The notes: generated by a model not told the origin, from the letters alone. 46,877 nt of DNA from Vulcanimicrobiota bacterium (GCA_019637395.1 JAHBVR010000030.1:1-46877); one strand, 5' to 3'. Counted from the stretch's first letter, positions 26,774 through 35,555 are shown. Numbers and translations: made by a program.

Positions 26774-28306
26774 TTAAACAGCTCCGCTTGTCCATCCTGA
26801 CTGAGATGGTTCGTTCCAGCTCGGAACGATGGAATCCTCGACCCTTTGGGCCAGCAATCCCTGCAAAACCACCGCCACCCGTTCCACCGGGTCCAACCGA
26901 TTGGCCGTGATTCCCATCGGCTTGCCGCCAATCCCGCCGCACTCTTGCATCCACAACTTGATCTTGCCGGCTTCGGAGGCTGACTCCGGCTCCAGGGGCA
27001 GCGCGTGCAGTTCCAATTCCTCGGCCGTAAACGACTCGGGCCGGACCAGATAGCCGTGCACTCCGCCCGGACACTCCACCCCATAGCGGGCCAACTGCTC
27101 GATATAGCTGCGCACGATAATCCAGCCGGCCGGATCATAGTCCACATAAGCAATAATCGTCAGCGGACCCAGATGGCGAATTTTCTCAGAAAAAAACTCG
27201 GTCGCCAGCAGCGAAGGCTGCCCTCCCAGCACCACGTAACTGACCCCGAACTGCTCGCTCAGAGCCTCCAGCTTATCTCCCAGGCTGTCCTTCTCGCACA
27301 CCACCAGCACCTGTGGAAGCCGCGAGCCGATCCGAAACTCTTGTTTGTCCTTATCTTTAAAGCCAAATTCCCGAAAAGTGCACAGCCGGTCCTCTCCCAC
27401 CATCTGCGCCAGCAAAGTCTGCAGCAAAAGGAAAGACGGAGTCGACGGTCCCCGGTCATCAGGATTCCAATCGAAATCCGACCTCGTCAAATAGCCCGCC
27501 CGATAAAGCGTGGTCTTGACCGCGTAATACCAAATCTCGCGGTAGTCGGCATAGGCGTGGTTGGGAATGCCCAATTTGCGGCGGCGTAGAATTTGCCAGA
27601 GAATGTTGGCCAGCAAATGGCGGGCGCTGCGGAAATCAGTCTTGAGACGCTCCCCTTGGGCATTGATCAGATCGTAAGGATAGTCGCGCTTATGGTCGCG
27701 CCAAACCCCGGGAGAATGTGGCTCCAGGTCAAAAAAGTGCGGTAGACCCAGGCGTTTGGCGGTCTGGAAATGGTTCTTATGCGAAACCAGCAGCGAACTT
27801 CCGTCATCCATGACCAGGCGGTGCCGGGTCAAGTCTCGCTCGATACGGCGCAAGCGAGCCCGATTAAAATACTGACCGCGCGCCAACAGCACCAATTCGG
27901 GAAATTCCCGGGCCTTCTGCACCGCCGTCAGCGGGCTCTCCACATCCCCCTGCATCGTATGCAATACCGAGCCCGTTCCTTGCGAAGTCAAAGTCACCAC
28001 GGAACTCAGCGCCGGCTCCACCCAGCCACTTGGCTGGAGCGGCGCATAAGCGTAGAGAAAGCCCGCCGGATCGCGCCAAGAATCCCCCTCGCGAGTCAGC
28101 AACTCCGGCAGCACCCAGGCCTCTCCCAGCGCCACCCACGGTCCCGCCGGCCGCTCTCCCGGAATGTGAGCCACCGCTCCCTCTCGCAAAGAAACCCGCC
28201 AGCGCCCAAAACCATCTGGAACCAGGGCGGCAATTTCACCGGCGGACCGAAAAAGTAATCCTTGTTCATCCTGGAGCGCGAGCATTTGCCTCGTTTCGGC
28301 AGGCAA
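26774..28306 (-). CDS. LytTR-like plus Spo11/topoisomerase VI-A-like protein
   Basis: The 510-aa protein appears to fuse DNA-binding LytTR-like segments (about 10-60 and 135-187, the latter reading FNRARLRRIE...LVMDDGSSLLVSHKN) to a Spo11/TopoVI-A-like core. The core has a helical region with YREIWYYAVK (about 255-264), placed like the catalytic-Tyr helix of topoisomerase VI A, then a Toprim domain with Glu338 (VVCEKD), GGQPSLLATEFF and the DxD at 389-391 (YVDYDPAG). Together these would make a metal-dependent DNA-cleaving enzyme. No B-type ATPase subunit is nearby. GGAGG precedes TTG 28306 by 9 nt; ATG 28285 is an alternative. The domain reading is by eye. Confidence 0.65.
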   Translation of the reverse strand: MPAETRQMLALQDEQGLLFRSAGEIAALVPDGFGRWRVSLREGAVAHIPGERPAGPWVALGEAWVLPELLTREGDSWRDPAGFLYAYAPLQPSGWVEPALSSVVTLTSQGTGSVLHTMQGDVESPLTAVQKAREFPELVLLARGQYFNRARLRRIERDLTRHRLVMDDGSSLLVSHKNHFQTAKRLGLPHFFDLEPHSPGVWRDHKRDYPYDLINAQGERLKTDFRSARHLLANILWQILRRRKLGIPNHAYADYREIWYYAVKTTLYRAGYLTRSDFDWNPDDRGPSTPSFLLLQTLLAQMVGEDRLCTFREFGFKDKDKQEFRIGSRLPQVLVVCEKDSLGDKLEALSEQFGVSYVVLGGQPSLLATEFFSEKIRHLGPLTIIAYVDYDPAGWIIVRSYIEQLARYGVECPGGVHGYLVRPESFTAEELELHALPLEPESASEAGKIKLWMQECGGIGGKPMGITANRLDPVERVAVVLQGLLAQRVEDSIVPSWNEPSQSGWTSGAV

Positions 28307-28320
28307 CTTTCGCACCCTCC

Positions 28321-28354
28321 AAAATAAAAGGGCGCGGCCTGAAAGACCGCGCCC
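28321..28354 (-). terminator. Intrinsic terminator of the poly-proline peptide gene
   Basis: On the minus strand a perfect 8-bp stem GGGCGCGG/CCGCGCCC (28330-28337 with 28347-28354) closes a 9-nt loop and runs into CTTTTATTTT. It ends the gene at 28370-28654 just before the Spo11-like gene. Confidence 0.88.
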
Positions 28355-28369
28355 AGTTTCGAAACAGAA

Positions 28370-28654
28370 TTAGAAGGCGGAGTTGCCGCCCTGCATAAGG
28401 CTTTGCAAGATTTGGCTAAGCTGATTGCTGATGCCGCCGCTGGTGAGCGAACTGAGCGCATCGCTGCTGAAGGTCGTTCCGTCCAGACCGTTGCAGCCGT
28501 TCAATCCATTGAACTGCGGGGGCGGAGGCGGCGGCGGAAATTGGCCTTGAATACCCTGAAATCCGCCCGGTGGAGGCGGCGGAGGGGGAGGGGTATTGCC
28601 CAAATTGTAGTTGTTGTTAAAATTGTTGCCGAATCCACCGATAGAAAAAGCCAT
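28370..28654 (-). CDS. Poly-proline, Asn/Gly-rich small protein
   Basis: The 94-aa product has an N-terminal Gly/Asn/Phe segment, two long proline runs (8 and 7 residues) around GGFQGIQGQF, and a Ser/Gln/Leu-rich helical tail. AGGAG 9 nt before the ATG and the strong terminator directly after show an expressed single-gene unit. Poly-Pro runs of this length normally need elongation factor P for translation. No signal peptide; function unknown. Confidence 0.7.
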   Translation of the reverse strand: MAFSIGGFGNNFNNNYNLGNTPPPPPPPPGGFQGIQGQFPPPPPPPQFNGLNGCNGLDGTTFSSDALSSLTSGGISNQLSQILQSLMQGGNSAF

Positions 28655-28776
28655 TTGTGTTTACTCCTAAGTGTGTGTAGCTCGATTGCCCAGCACCAGA
28701 ATAGCCTCTCTATATGTGCCGGAGTTTACGTTGTATAAGACGTGGCTAAAGCTTTGCTGAAAGTCTGATTAAGTAG

Positions 28777-28932
28777 GCGGAAATTTACCTGGCTCGCAAA
28801 AGGGAGACCCACCGCCTCACCCGCTCAAGCGACTCCATCGCCGCATCGCTCGGCTACGAGTCGGAGAGCGCGGTTAGCGTCGCCTTCAAGCGCGTGACGG
28901 CCACTACGGACGGAGCCGAAAGCCGCAACTGA
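28777..28932 (+). pseudogene. Remnant of an AraC-family HTH domain
   Basis: This open stretch translates to a short peptide containing SDSIAASLGYESESAVSVAFKRVT, in outline the second helix-turn-helix of AraC-family activators (consensus IA..LGYESESAFSRAFKR). The N-terminal domain and the first HTH helices are missing and a stop follows shortly after. The rest of 28655-29009 holds only the upstream region of the poly-proline gene; I see nothing else in it. Confidence 0.7.
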
Positions 28933-29009
28933 CCTGACCCCGATGTGCCAGAACCCGGCTCTGCGCCGGGGAGCCCGGGACGACAGCGCTGCCTTGCTGG
29001 CGTGACCAT

Positions 29010-29501
29010 TCAGGGCAGACGGCGCCAGGGAGGATGGCCGAGTTCCAGGAGCCGCTCGAAGGCGAGCATGGACAGGCAAGCGAGAACGGTGAAGGTGATG
29101 GTGAAGGGGTGTTTGGCGCCATAGAGAGCGTAGGCGCCGGAGACTGCGATGACCCAGGGGCGGATGAGGGTCATGGGGCCGAGGAGCAGGATGGTGGCCA
29201 GCACGGTCGTTTCGTGAATATTCCACAGGTAGATGGAAAGGGCGGCCAGGCCGACCCAGGCGAACTTGGACAGGACCGAGAGCATTCGGGCGCCGGCGGC
29301 CAGCAGGTCGGCCCAGTCGGGGCAGCCGGTGCTGAGCGCGCTGAAGGCCAGGATGAGAAGGCCGGCGAGCAGGATGGCTCTTTGGATGCATTCGCGGTAG
29401 TAGGGAACCAGATAGATTCGCGGATTGCGGCCGGCACCGGAGCGGAAGCCGGCCAGACCGCCGTCGACCAGGATGAGAAGGGCCAGTTTCAGTTGGATCA
29501 T
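29010..29501 (-). CDS. Hypothetical multi-pass membrane protein
   Basis: The 163-aa product has about four membrane helices (RAILLAGLLILAFSAL, FAWVGLAALSIYLW, VLATILLLGPMTLI and FTITFTVLACLSMLAF). The ATG at 29501 overlaps the methyltransferase stop as ATGA, supporting coupled translation. No family recognised. Confidence 0.65.
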   Translation of the reverse strand: MIQLKLALLILVDGGLAGFRSGAGRNPRIYLVPYYRECIQRAILLAGLLILAFSALSTGCPDWADLLAAGARMLSVLSKFAWVGLAALSIYLWNIHETTVLATILLLGPMTLIRPWVIAVSGAYALYGAKHPFTITFTVLACLSMLAFERLLELGHPPWRRLP

Positions 29502-30391
29502 GCAAAAGAGCTCATTCGTGCGGATTGAAAATTGGCGATGAGCGAGGGGGTCAGGCCGACCAGGCCGTTCAGGGTGCGAAAGATGGGAAGCAGGGAAGGC
29601 TGCCCGTCCAACAGGCTAAATTTCAAAGGGCTGTGCAGCCGGCGAGCCGCCCGGAGCAAGCGGTCTCCCGGGTGGGCTCGCACGGCTGAGAGGACTCCGT
29701 CGTGACGGGCCAGGGCTTCGCGCATTCGGGCTTGATGGAAAACCCAGGCTCCCGGGTAGGCCGCCCAGGAAGCTTTGACATCCAGGTGCAGCAAGGCCCG
29801 AGCCCCCCACTGGCCCTGCAGAAAATCGTCCAGGGCCTGACCCCGAAAGTGGTGCAGAACCCCGGTCGAAATGAAAATATGAGCCGGTTGGTCTAGTCGT
29901 AGCGCGTTTGCGGTCAGAAAACGAGCGGCCAGGCCTTCTTGCTCGGCCAGGCGGCGGGCGCTGGCAATCAAGCAGGCGTTATAGTCGCAACCGACCAGCT
30001 CTACCTCCGCCGGCAGCCTCCCGTGGGCGGCCAGCCAGCGCAGGCCGTACCCTTGCCCGCAGCCGATATCGACGATACGGACGCGAATGAGCCCCTCCTC
30101 CAAAAGCAAGCGAACCAGAGGGCGAAGTAGCCTGGCCAGTTGCTCGCCCACGCGAAATTCCAGGGACAGTCGCTGCAGTTCCGTATGAGCCCGCAGCAGG
30201 ATGTGGTCAACAGCCTCGCCATCCAGGCAATCGCGCGCGTGGGCAATACCATGGACAATCCGGTAGGCCCGCGTCATACCGAGCTCTTGGAGACGTTTGA
30301 GGACGGCGCTACGCTGGACGGGGCGACGCGCCAAACTGGTCGGGTCGTAATCAATGATGAGATCAGAAATCTCAGGCCAGTCTGGCTGCAT
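29498..30391 (-). CDS. Class I SAM-dependent methyltransferase
   Basis: The 297-aa protein has a helical N-terminal domain (1-100) and a Rossmann methyltransferase domain with motif I IVDIGCGQGYG, GCDYNACLI at strand 2, and FISTGVLHHF (motif IV/post-IV). The substrate is unknown. It is coupled to the downstream membrane protein gene. Confidence 0.85.
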   Translation of the reverse strand: MQPDWPEISDLIIDYDPTSLARRPVQRSAVLKRLQELGMTRAYRIVHGIAHARDCLDGEAVDHILLRAHTELQRLSLEFRVGEQLARLLRPLVRLLLEEGLIRVRIVDIGCGQGYGLRWLAAHGRLPAEVELVGCDYNACLIASARRLAEQEGLAARFLTANALRLDQPAHIFISTGVLHHFRGQALDDFLQGQWGARALLHLDVKASWAAYPGAWVFHQARMREALARHDGVLSAVRAHPGDRLLRAARRLHSPLKFSLLDGQPSLLPIFRTLNGLVGLTPSLIANFQSARMSSFA

Positions 30392-30463
30392 CTCGGGCTC
30401 CTGGCGCAGGGGTTGGCCAACGCAAGCGACCTTCCTGCGGGGACCTGGGGAATTGCCACCTTT

Positions 30464-31495
30464 CTATTTCTGGTTAAAGTAAGCGGCGGTCTTGGTGGAG
30501 TCGAGTTCACGCGCGGTAGTGCCGGGCACGTTGGTGGTCAGTTGGTCCTCCACCAAGCGCTCGACCTCTTCGCTGCTCATTTGCTGATTCAGGGCGTGGG
30601 CTTTGGTCATGGCTGCGGCCGCGCGCGGGGCGGAGTAGGAGGTGCCGGGGTCGGTGGCCCTGGGAGACTGGCCGCGGGCATAAAGCTTCACATTCTTAGA
30701 GGGGTTGCTATAGCTTTCAATCTGCTTGCCGTCGGCCGATACAGCCCCTACCGTGGTAGTTTGTGGCGTGCTCAGGATGTTGTCATAAAAATCGGCGCTT
30801 TTGCCGGTGCGACTGATATCGCCGGAATTCTCGGCGGCAACCACCACCGAATTGTGATTTTTCTCGAAAGAAACCACGGCCTCATCATACTGAGCCTTGG
30901 CCTGCTTAAATTCCTGGCCGCCGGCGGCCTTCTCCATCTGCCCGGCCAGGGCTTGCTTCATGCGCTGCTCCGCGGGGCCGCTGATCCGCTTGTCAGGATT
31001 CAGCAGAGCGGCTCGGAGCTTTTCGGGGTCCTGGTTGGCGGCGCGCGCGAAATTGTTGAAGAGGGCCTTAGACTGGACCAGCTCGGCTTCTTTCTGCTTG
31101 CGCTGAGGATCATACTCAGAAATCGGCGCGTCCTCGATGCCTGCGTACATCTTCTTGTAATACTGGTCGACTACCGAAGCTTTGCTCATGCCTGAGGAAA
31201 AGTTGACCACCGAGTTCTTAACACCCTGATTTTCCAGCGATTTCAGCTCGCCGGTGGCCATTTCCAGGCTTTTTACCTGCAGCCGGGCCATGTCGGCGCG
31301 CAGACTCTTGCTGAAATCCGCGCCGGGCATGGACGGGGTGTAAAGGTCCTGGTTCAAGTCCAACCGCTCGGGCTTGGAGTGCTCGACGATGGGACCGTTA
31401 AAGCCCTCGTGGCGGGCGGCGCGCACCACCCGGTCGCCATGGTCGGTCTTGTTGGCGTTGAAGTTATCGAAGACGTAGAGTGTTCCGACGGCCAT
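30464..31495 (-). CDS. Minimal S8 (subtilisin-like) protease without signal peptide
   Basis: The 343-aa protein begins directly with the catalytic core: Asp10 (YVFDNF), His19 (DHGDRV), oxyanion Asn223 (VVVAAENSG) and Ser286 (GTSYSAP), all in subtilase order. Between His and Asn there is a ~100-residue highly charged helical insertion (about 115-215), unusual for the family. No signal peptide or prodomain is visible, so it is likely cytoplasmic or exported by an unknown route. GGGGAG lies 9 nt before the ATG. Confidence 0.8.
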   Translation of the reverse strand: MAVGTLYVFDNFNANKTDHGDRVVRAARHEGFNGPIVEHSKPERLDLNQDLYTPSMPGADFSKSLRADMARLQVKSLEMATGELKSLENQGVKNSVVNFSSGMSKASVVDQYYKKMYAGIEDAPISEYDPQRKQKEAELVQSKALFNNFARAANQDPEKLRAALLNPDKRISGPAEQRMKQALAGQMEKAAGGQEFKQAKAQYDEAVVSFEKNHNSVVVAAENSGDISRTGKSADFYDNILSTPQTTTVGAVSADGKQIESYSNPSKNVKLYARGQSPRATDPGTSYSAPRAAAAMTKAHALNQQMSSEEVERLVEDQLTTNVPGTTARELDSTKTAAYFNQK

Positions 31496-31668
31496 TTTGA
31501 TTCGCTCCCCAGCGTTTGTTCTCTATCTGTGAGCTAAACTTAATCCCTGGCGATTATAAGCGCCTTACCGGCGCCCTCGGCATGTTAATGAATTGTGAAC
31601 TTTTGGGTCGGGGGTCTCCGCAGCCGCGCTCGGGATACCAGGCAGCCTGGCCTTCTACCGCTCCTAAT

Positions 31669-32265
31669 TCAGTTGCCGCAGCGCGAACTGGCCTGCAGGC
31701 TGATGGTCTGTCCCTGGAGCGAACCGTAGGTGGGGCGGCGAGTGTCGATATTGACGGTGCAGACCCGGCCATTGAGCACAAAATTGGTATTGGTCACATC
31801 TTTGAGCAAAGTCTCACCACCCGAGGTGTAGGTTGCCAGCGGCTGGGGGCCGGAGCCAAAATCGCAGTCCACCAGAGTCTTCAGCGTACTATTCGGGCTG
31901 GTCAGCGGCAGCTCTCGGCGTCGCAGGGTCTGGCTTGAGCTGTCCCAATAGTAGAGCACAAACTTCTGCCACAGCGGTCTGAGCATCGGGGCGCTCGAGG
32001 TAAAGCTGGCCTGTTGATTTCGGGCCGACGCGAAGCTCACCGTGGCTCCGCTGACCAGCACCGTATCCGGGCTGGTTTCAGCAAACTCGTTGTTCCAACG
32101 CACGGTAACGGTCCGCAGTTCTTGCAGAAGATCCAGGCTTACATCCGAGCGTGACCAGGCCAGCGAGCCACATCGGAAGATGTAAAACGTGGCCGCCAGC
32201 AGCAGCCCGAAGATGGCCGAGGCCAAACTGATCTCCACCAGCGTGGCGCCCCGTTTAGATCGCAT
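31669..32265 (-). CDS. Type IV pilus minor pilin, PilW-like
   Basis: The 198-aa product has a prepilin peptidase site and hydrophobic helix (KRGATLVEISLASAIFG, cleaved after Gly with Glu at +5), then a globular domain with paired cysteines. It is the last gene of a three-gene run PilX-PilV-PilW-like; its start overlaps the previous gene by 11 bp. Minor pilins prime assembly of type IV pili or type II secretion pseudopili. Confidence 0.8.
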   Translation of the reverse strand: MRSKRGATLVEISLASAIFGLLLAATFYIFRCGSLAWSRSDVSLDLLQELRTVTVRWNNEFAETSPDTVLVSGATVSFASARNQQASFTSSAPMLRPLWQKFVLYYWDSSSQTLRRRELPLTSPNSTLKTLVDCDFGSGPQPLATYTSGGETLLKDVTNTNFVLNGRVCTVNIDTRRPTYGSLQGQTISLQASSRCGN

Positions 32266-32659
32266 ACATCAGGCTTTCCGCATCCACGCGATGCACACTC
32301 CAGCGGGCGCTGACGTGCACAATGTAGACGTCCGGCTCACCGGCTTTGGGCTTCACATCCACCCTAAGCACATATTGCTGGCCGTCCACCTGCGTCCCTG
32401 GGTAAGGACCGGGCGGAAAGCCGCCCACCGCCGCAGTCGGCACGGAACCATCGAAAATCATCGTGCTGGTGGGCAGTCCTCCCAGGCCCTTACTGCGCTC
32501 GAGCACCTGGCGGCACAGATCGGTGGCCACAGCCGTCTGCTCCTTAACCCGGGTGGAACGCAAGCCGGTTAGAAAGACTGTCACGATGGCAATCAAGGCG
32601 ATGGCCACCAGGCCCAAACTGATCAGGACCTCCAGCAGGGTCAGGCCGCGCTGTTTCAT
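32255..32659 (-). CDS. Type IV pilus minor pilin, PilV-like
   Basis: The 134-aa product has the prepilin signature RGLTLLEVLISLGLVAIALI (cleavage after Gly, Glu at +5) and a short globular domain. Its start overlaps the PilX-like stop as ATGA, and it overlaps the PilW-like gene by 11 bp. Expected in the inner membrane before assembly into a pilus. Confidence 0.85.
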   Translation of the reverse strand: MKQRGLTLLEVLISLGLVAIALIAIVTVFLTGLRSTRVKEQTAVATDLCRQVLERSKGLGGLPTSTMIFDGSVPTAAVGGFPPGPYPGTQVDGQQYVLRVDVKPKAGEPDVYIVHVSARWSVHRVDAESLMYAI

Positions 32660-34389
32660 TCCTGAATGATCATCTTCAAGGCCATCGTGCCTACCGTCGA
32701 GCCCACCGCCTCCGATTGACTCTGCACAAAAGTTACGCTGGTGCGCTTCTTCAGGTAAAGCTCGCCGGGGCGCACGGTGGTCGTGCCATCCGGCATGGAA
32801 GGCAGCTGGCTGGAATCGTCCATGGCCTGCAACGAACCGAGTATATTCATGTCATTTTCTGCATAGACGAATCCATTGGTATAAACCTGGCCGACAAACA
32901 CGGCGCTGCCCGGGCTCTTGTAGTTGAGGCCGCCCAGCATCTGATTCATGCGATTCATAATGGCCACCTTTTCCGAAGCGGGCCGTTGGCAAAGGCGGTC
33001 ATTGAAGGCATCAAACAGGCCGCCGTGGCTCTTGCCGTCGGCCAGAAAGGCATCCAGCACAGCATCTTGAGGTTTGACTCCCGGCCCTGAATCGCCGCCC
33101 AAAGGCCAATCGAACATACCGCTGTTAGAGCTGTTGCTCAACAAATCCAGGCGCTTGTTCAGAAAATCCTTGCGTGGCGAGGCCGGCTCGGCCGCCAGGG
33201 CGCTGCGCAGACTCGTCACCGAGGCGCGAATATCGGCCGGTACCGTATCGTAAATCCCGTTGTTGAAATAGGGAGAGGGATCTCCGCTGGCCAGGCCGGT
33301 CTGCAGCAGGCTCAAGCTGGTCTGCAGGACCGTGGTGGCGGCCGGGTCCAGGCTTGCCATATATTCGCTGCCGTCATAGCCCTGCAGGCTGACGCTGCCG
33401 TGACTGAGCAGGCTGACCTGTTGTCCGGCCGCCGCCTGCATAGCCGCGTCGCCGTGCAGAGTAGTGTTTCCGGCCACGAATAACGAACCCGTTCCCTTGA
33501 TCGAACCCGTCACATTGACCGAGCCGTTCACGTAGAGATTGCTCTGGTCCAACTCCAGGTCGCCGTTATAATTGAGATTGCCGGAATGGTAGTGGTCGCC
33601 GGAGGAGACCACCGTCAGGCCCGGAGTCGTCACCAGTGCCGTTGCGCTGGAATGTGAGCTGATCCGTCCGAGAATATCGGGGTGGGGCATCTCCTGAGAA
33701 TTTGAGCCCGGCTTCAAACCCTGGCTCACGTTGGCGCCGGTGGCCTGAATGGAGGAGCCTGAAGTGCTAACGGTTCGAATGGAACCGTCGATGTTGGCGC
33801 TACCGCCGGATGCAATCCATTGGATCTGGCCTGCCTGATTGGAAGCGGAATTGGAAACCAGGTCGGCCGACACAGGGGTGGCGTCTTCCAGACTGGTGAC
33901 GCCCCCGATTTGCACATCGCCGACCAGCGTGATGTTGCCGGAAGCCAGGATGGCGCTGCGCAGAGGCAGCCTGGGCAGCCCCTCCTTGACCACCGCCTCA
34001 ATACGTCGCACCCGCTCCCCATGGCGCCCGTAGACCACCAGATAAGCCGAACGAGCGGCCACCGTTCCAGGTCCCCGCGGGCCGGACTGGGCTGTATCCG
34101 CTCCTAGATTGTTGACCGAAGCGCCTGGCCCGAAATCGACCAGATAGGTGGCGCCGTTGGACATCGTGCCTGTGATGTTGCTGGCAAACGCATGATTTAC
34201 CGCCAACCTGGACATCGCCAGTGAAAGCCCTGACTCAGCCGCGTACTGAGCCGAGGTCATCGAGGAATTGCCACGCCCAAGAATCGACTCCCCGAAGGTG
34301 CGAATGATCGAAGAACTCAACATCATTGTCATAATGGTGAGCAGTAACAGGGTCGTAATCAGCGCAATGCCCCGGGTATGACGTCGCAT
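32656..34389 (-). CDS. PilX-like pilus assembly protein with bactofilin-like middle
   Basis: The 577-aa protein starts RRHTRGIALITTLLLLTIMTM, the PilX-type N-terminal helix, followed by AQYAAESGLSLAMSRLA. The middle has short beta repeats (NLYVNGSVNVTGSIKGTGS, AGNTTLHGDA) that resemble bactofilin-like or polymer-forming beta-helices. The ATG at 34389 was chosen; the longer reading to 34506 overlaps the start region of no feature that supports it. Together with the two minor pilins it forms an operon. Confidence 0.75.
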   Translation of the reverse strand: MRRHTRGIALITTLLLLTIMTMMLSSSIIRTFGESILGRGNSSMTSAQYAAESGLSLAMSRLAVNHAFASNITGTMSNGATYLVDFGPGASVNNLGADTAQSGPRGPGTVAARSAYLVVYGRHGERVRRIEAVVKEGLPRLPLRSAILASGNITLVGDVQIGGVTSLEDATPVSADLVSNSASNQAGQIQWIASGGSANIDGSIRTVSTSGSSIQATGANVSQGLKPGSNSQEMPHPDILGRISSHSSATALVTTPGLTVVSSGDHYHSGNLNYNGDLELDQSNLYVNGSVNVTGSIKGTGSLFVAGNTTLHGDAAMQAAAGQQVSLLSHGSVSLQGYDGSEYMASLDPAATTVLQTSLSLLQTGLASGDPSPYFNNGIYDTVPADIRASVTSLRSALAAEPASPRKDFLNKRLDLLSNSSNSGMFDWPLGGDSGPGVKPQDAVLDAFLADGKSHGGLFDAFNDRLCQRPASEKVAIMNRMNQMLGGLNYKSPGSAVFVGQVYTNGFVYAENDMNILGSLQAMDDSSQLPSMPDGTTTVRPGELYLKKRTSVTFVQSQSEAVGSTVGTMALKMIIQE

Positions 34390-34430
34390 CCAGGAAGATT
34401 TAGCAGGTGACTTGCATCTCCTCCAGCAAG

Positions 34431-35264
34431 TCAGGATAGCTTCCGCATCCCCAGTCCCAAGCCGCCGATGCCCAGGCCCACCAGGCCCAGCACCAGGCCT
34501 TCCCAAAAATATCCGAGAGTCCAGCCCGCCTCAAAAGAGGCCACCTTCGGATGCCCCGGCTGGTAACGCAACCAGTGCTTACTTCCTGCCGGCAAAAGGC
34601 CACTGCGCCCCCGCGACCCCAGCACGCTGCGGATTTCCCTCCCATCCACCACATAGGCGAACTCAGCGTCCACGCCCCAGATACGCCGGCTGCGCTGCAC
34701 CTCCCAACTGGAGATGACCGTGCCCTCCACTGCGGGCCAATGCCGCAGAACGTCTATTCGAGAGTAGCCCACCACCAGGCCGCCGGCTATCATTCCCAGT
34801 CCCAGCACCAGGAAAATACTCCCGGCAATCTTGATGGCGTCCTTGCGCTGCGACAGGGCCACCACGCCCACCGGAATGAAGACGAACAACAAAGCGCCGC
34901 CGGCCAGCGCCCAGGGCATGATGGCGTCCTGCGGTTGGGGCGGCCAGCGTAAGTCCTTGGCGTCGGCGGGATTTTGGGGAAAGGCCAGGTTCGTGCCCGC
35001 CGGTGTCTCGTCCAGGGTGGCCTGCATGCGGCTGGCCAGTTGGCTTGCCCAGCCCGTGCGCACCTGCCGCTCCCCATCGGCCGTGCGCACCGTCAACTCA
35101 CCCACATATTTGCCGTGAGCGTCCGGCAGCACCCGCGAGCTTACCACTTGACCGCTCACTCGCGCCCAACCGGCTATCTGGTGCTGATTCCAACCTGACC
35201 AGCCGGCTACCGCCAACAATAGTAAGGCCACCGCCCAGAAGATCAGTACGACCGGGTCTCTCAT
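34431..35264 (-). CDS. DUF3592 family membrane protein
   Basis: The 277-aa product has four membrane helices: one at the N-terminus, two central (about 113-130 and 147-170) and one near the C-terminus. Two soluble DUF3592-like beta domains lie between them (VSGQVVSSRVLPD... and VEGTVISSWEVQRS...). The function of DUF3592 is not known. It is upstream of the pilin genes with 41 bp between, so may be cotranscribed. Confidence 0.75.
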   Translation of the reverse strand: MRDPVVLIFWAVALLLLAVAGWSGWNQHQIAGWARVSGQVVSSRVLPDAHGKYVGELTVRTADGERQVRTGWASQLASRMQATLDETPAGTNLAFPQNPADAKDLRWPPQPQDAIMPWALAGGALLFVFIPVGVVALSQRKDAIKIAGSIFLVLGLGMIAGGLVVGYSRIDVLRHWPAVEGTVISSWEVQRSRRIWGVDAEFAYVVDGREIRSVLGSRGRSGLLPAGSKHWLRYQPGHPKVASFEAGWTLGYFWEGLVLGLVGLGIGGLGLGMRKLS

Positions 35265-35337
35265 CCGGGGGCCTTCGCGATCGGTCGCGAAAATCCGTTG
35301 GACAGCCTCTAAACAGACGTGTAAAACTTGCCCATAC

Positions 35338-35358
35338 TGTTAACAAAGTGTTCACTTT
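35338..35358. promoter_or_regulatory. Pair of adjacent palindromes, operator-like
   Basis: TGTTAACA (35338-35345) and AAAGTG-TT-CACTTT (35345-35358) are two perfect inverted repeats placed between the divergent DUF3592 gene and the leader ORF. TTAACA within the first resembles a -35 element, but no convincing -10 follows. Confidence 0.45.
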
Positions 35359-35400
35359 GGTCACCCCGATTTTGGTGTCGCTTGAATCCCGAGGAGTAAA

Positions 35401-35469
35401 ATGAATTCATTGGAGACAAGCAATCGCGCCTCTCCAATTCAATTGAACGTTGAAGGTCGCTCCCTCTGA
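35401..35469 (+). CDS. 22-aa leader peptide or small protein
   Basis: A short ORF (MNSLETSNRASPIQLNVEG, ending RSL) has a near-perfect GAGGAG four bases before its ATG, and it is followed 12 bp later by a strong terminator hairpin. The glycosyltransferase gene begins beyond that hairpin. This layout fits a leader peptide with attenuation or a tiny independent gene. No run of regulatory codons is visible. Confidence 0.5.
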   Translation: MNSLETSNRASPIQLNVEGRSL

Positions 35470-35481
35470 ATAACATTTAGC

Positions 35482-35515
35482 GCTCTCCCGGATTTCCGTG
35501 GAGAGCATTTTTTTT
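35482..35515 (+). terminator. Strong intrinsic terminator ahead of the glycosyltransferase gene
   Basis: GCTCTCC/GGAGAGC (35482-35488 with 35500-35506), extended by an inner CGGA/TCCG, forms a long hairpin followed by A and eight T residues. It would stop most transcription 40 bp before the glycosyltransferase ATG, so that gene needs readthrough or its own promoter. Confidence 0.88.
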
Positions 35516-35555
35516 GTCCAAAGGACATGCAGCCGGTCTTCGCAAACTGAAGCCT

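Noticed and set aside
28825-29505. 226-aa Arg/Pro-rich open frame on the minus strand
   Set aside because: Its composition is a shadow of the membrane-protein gene 29010-29501, whose frame gives clear membrane helices and an ATGA link.
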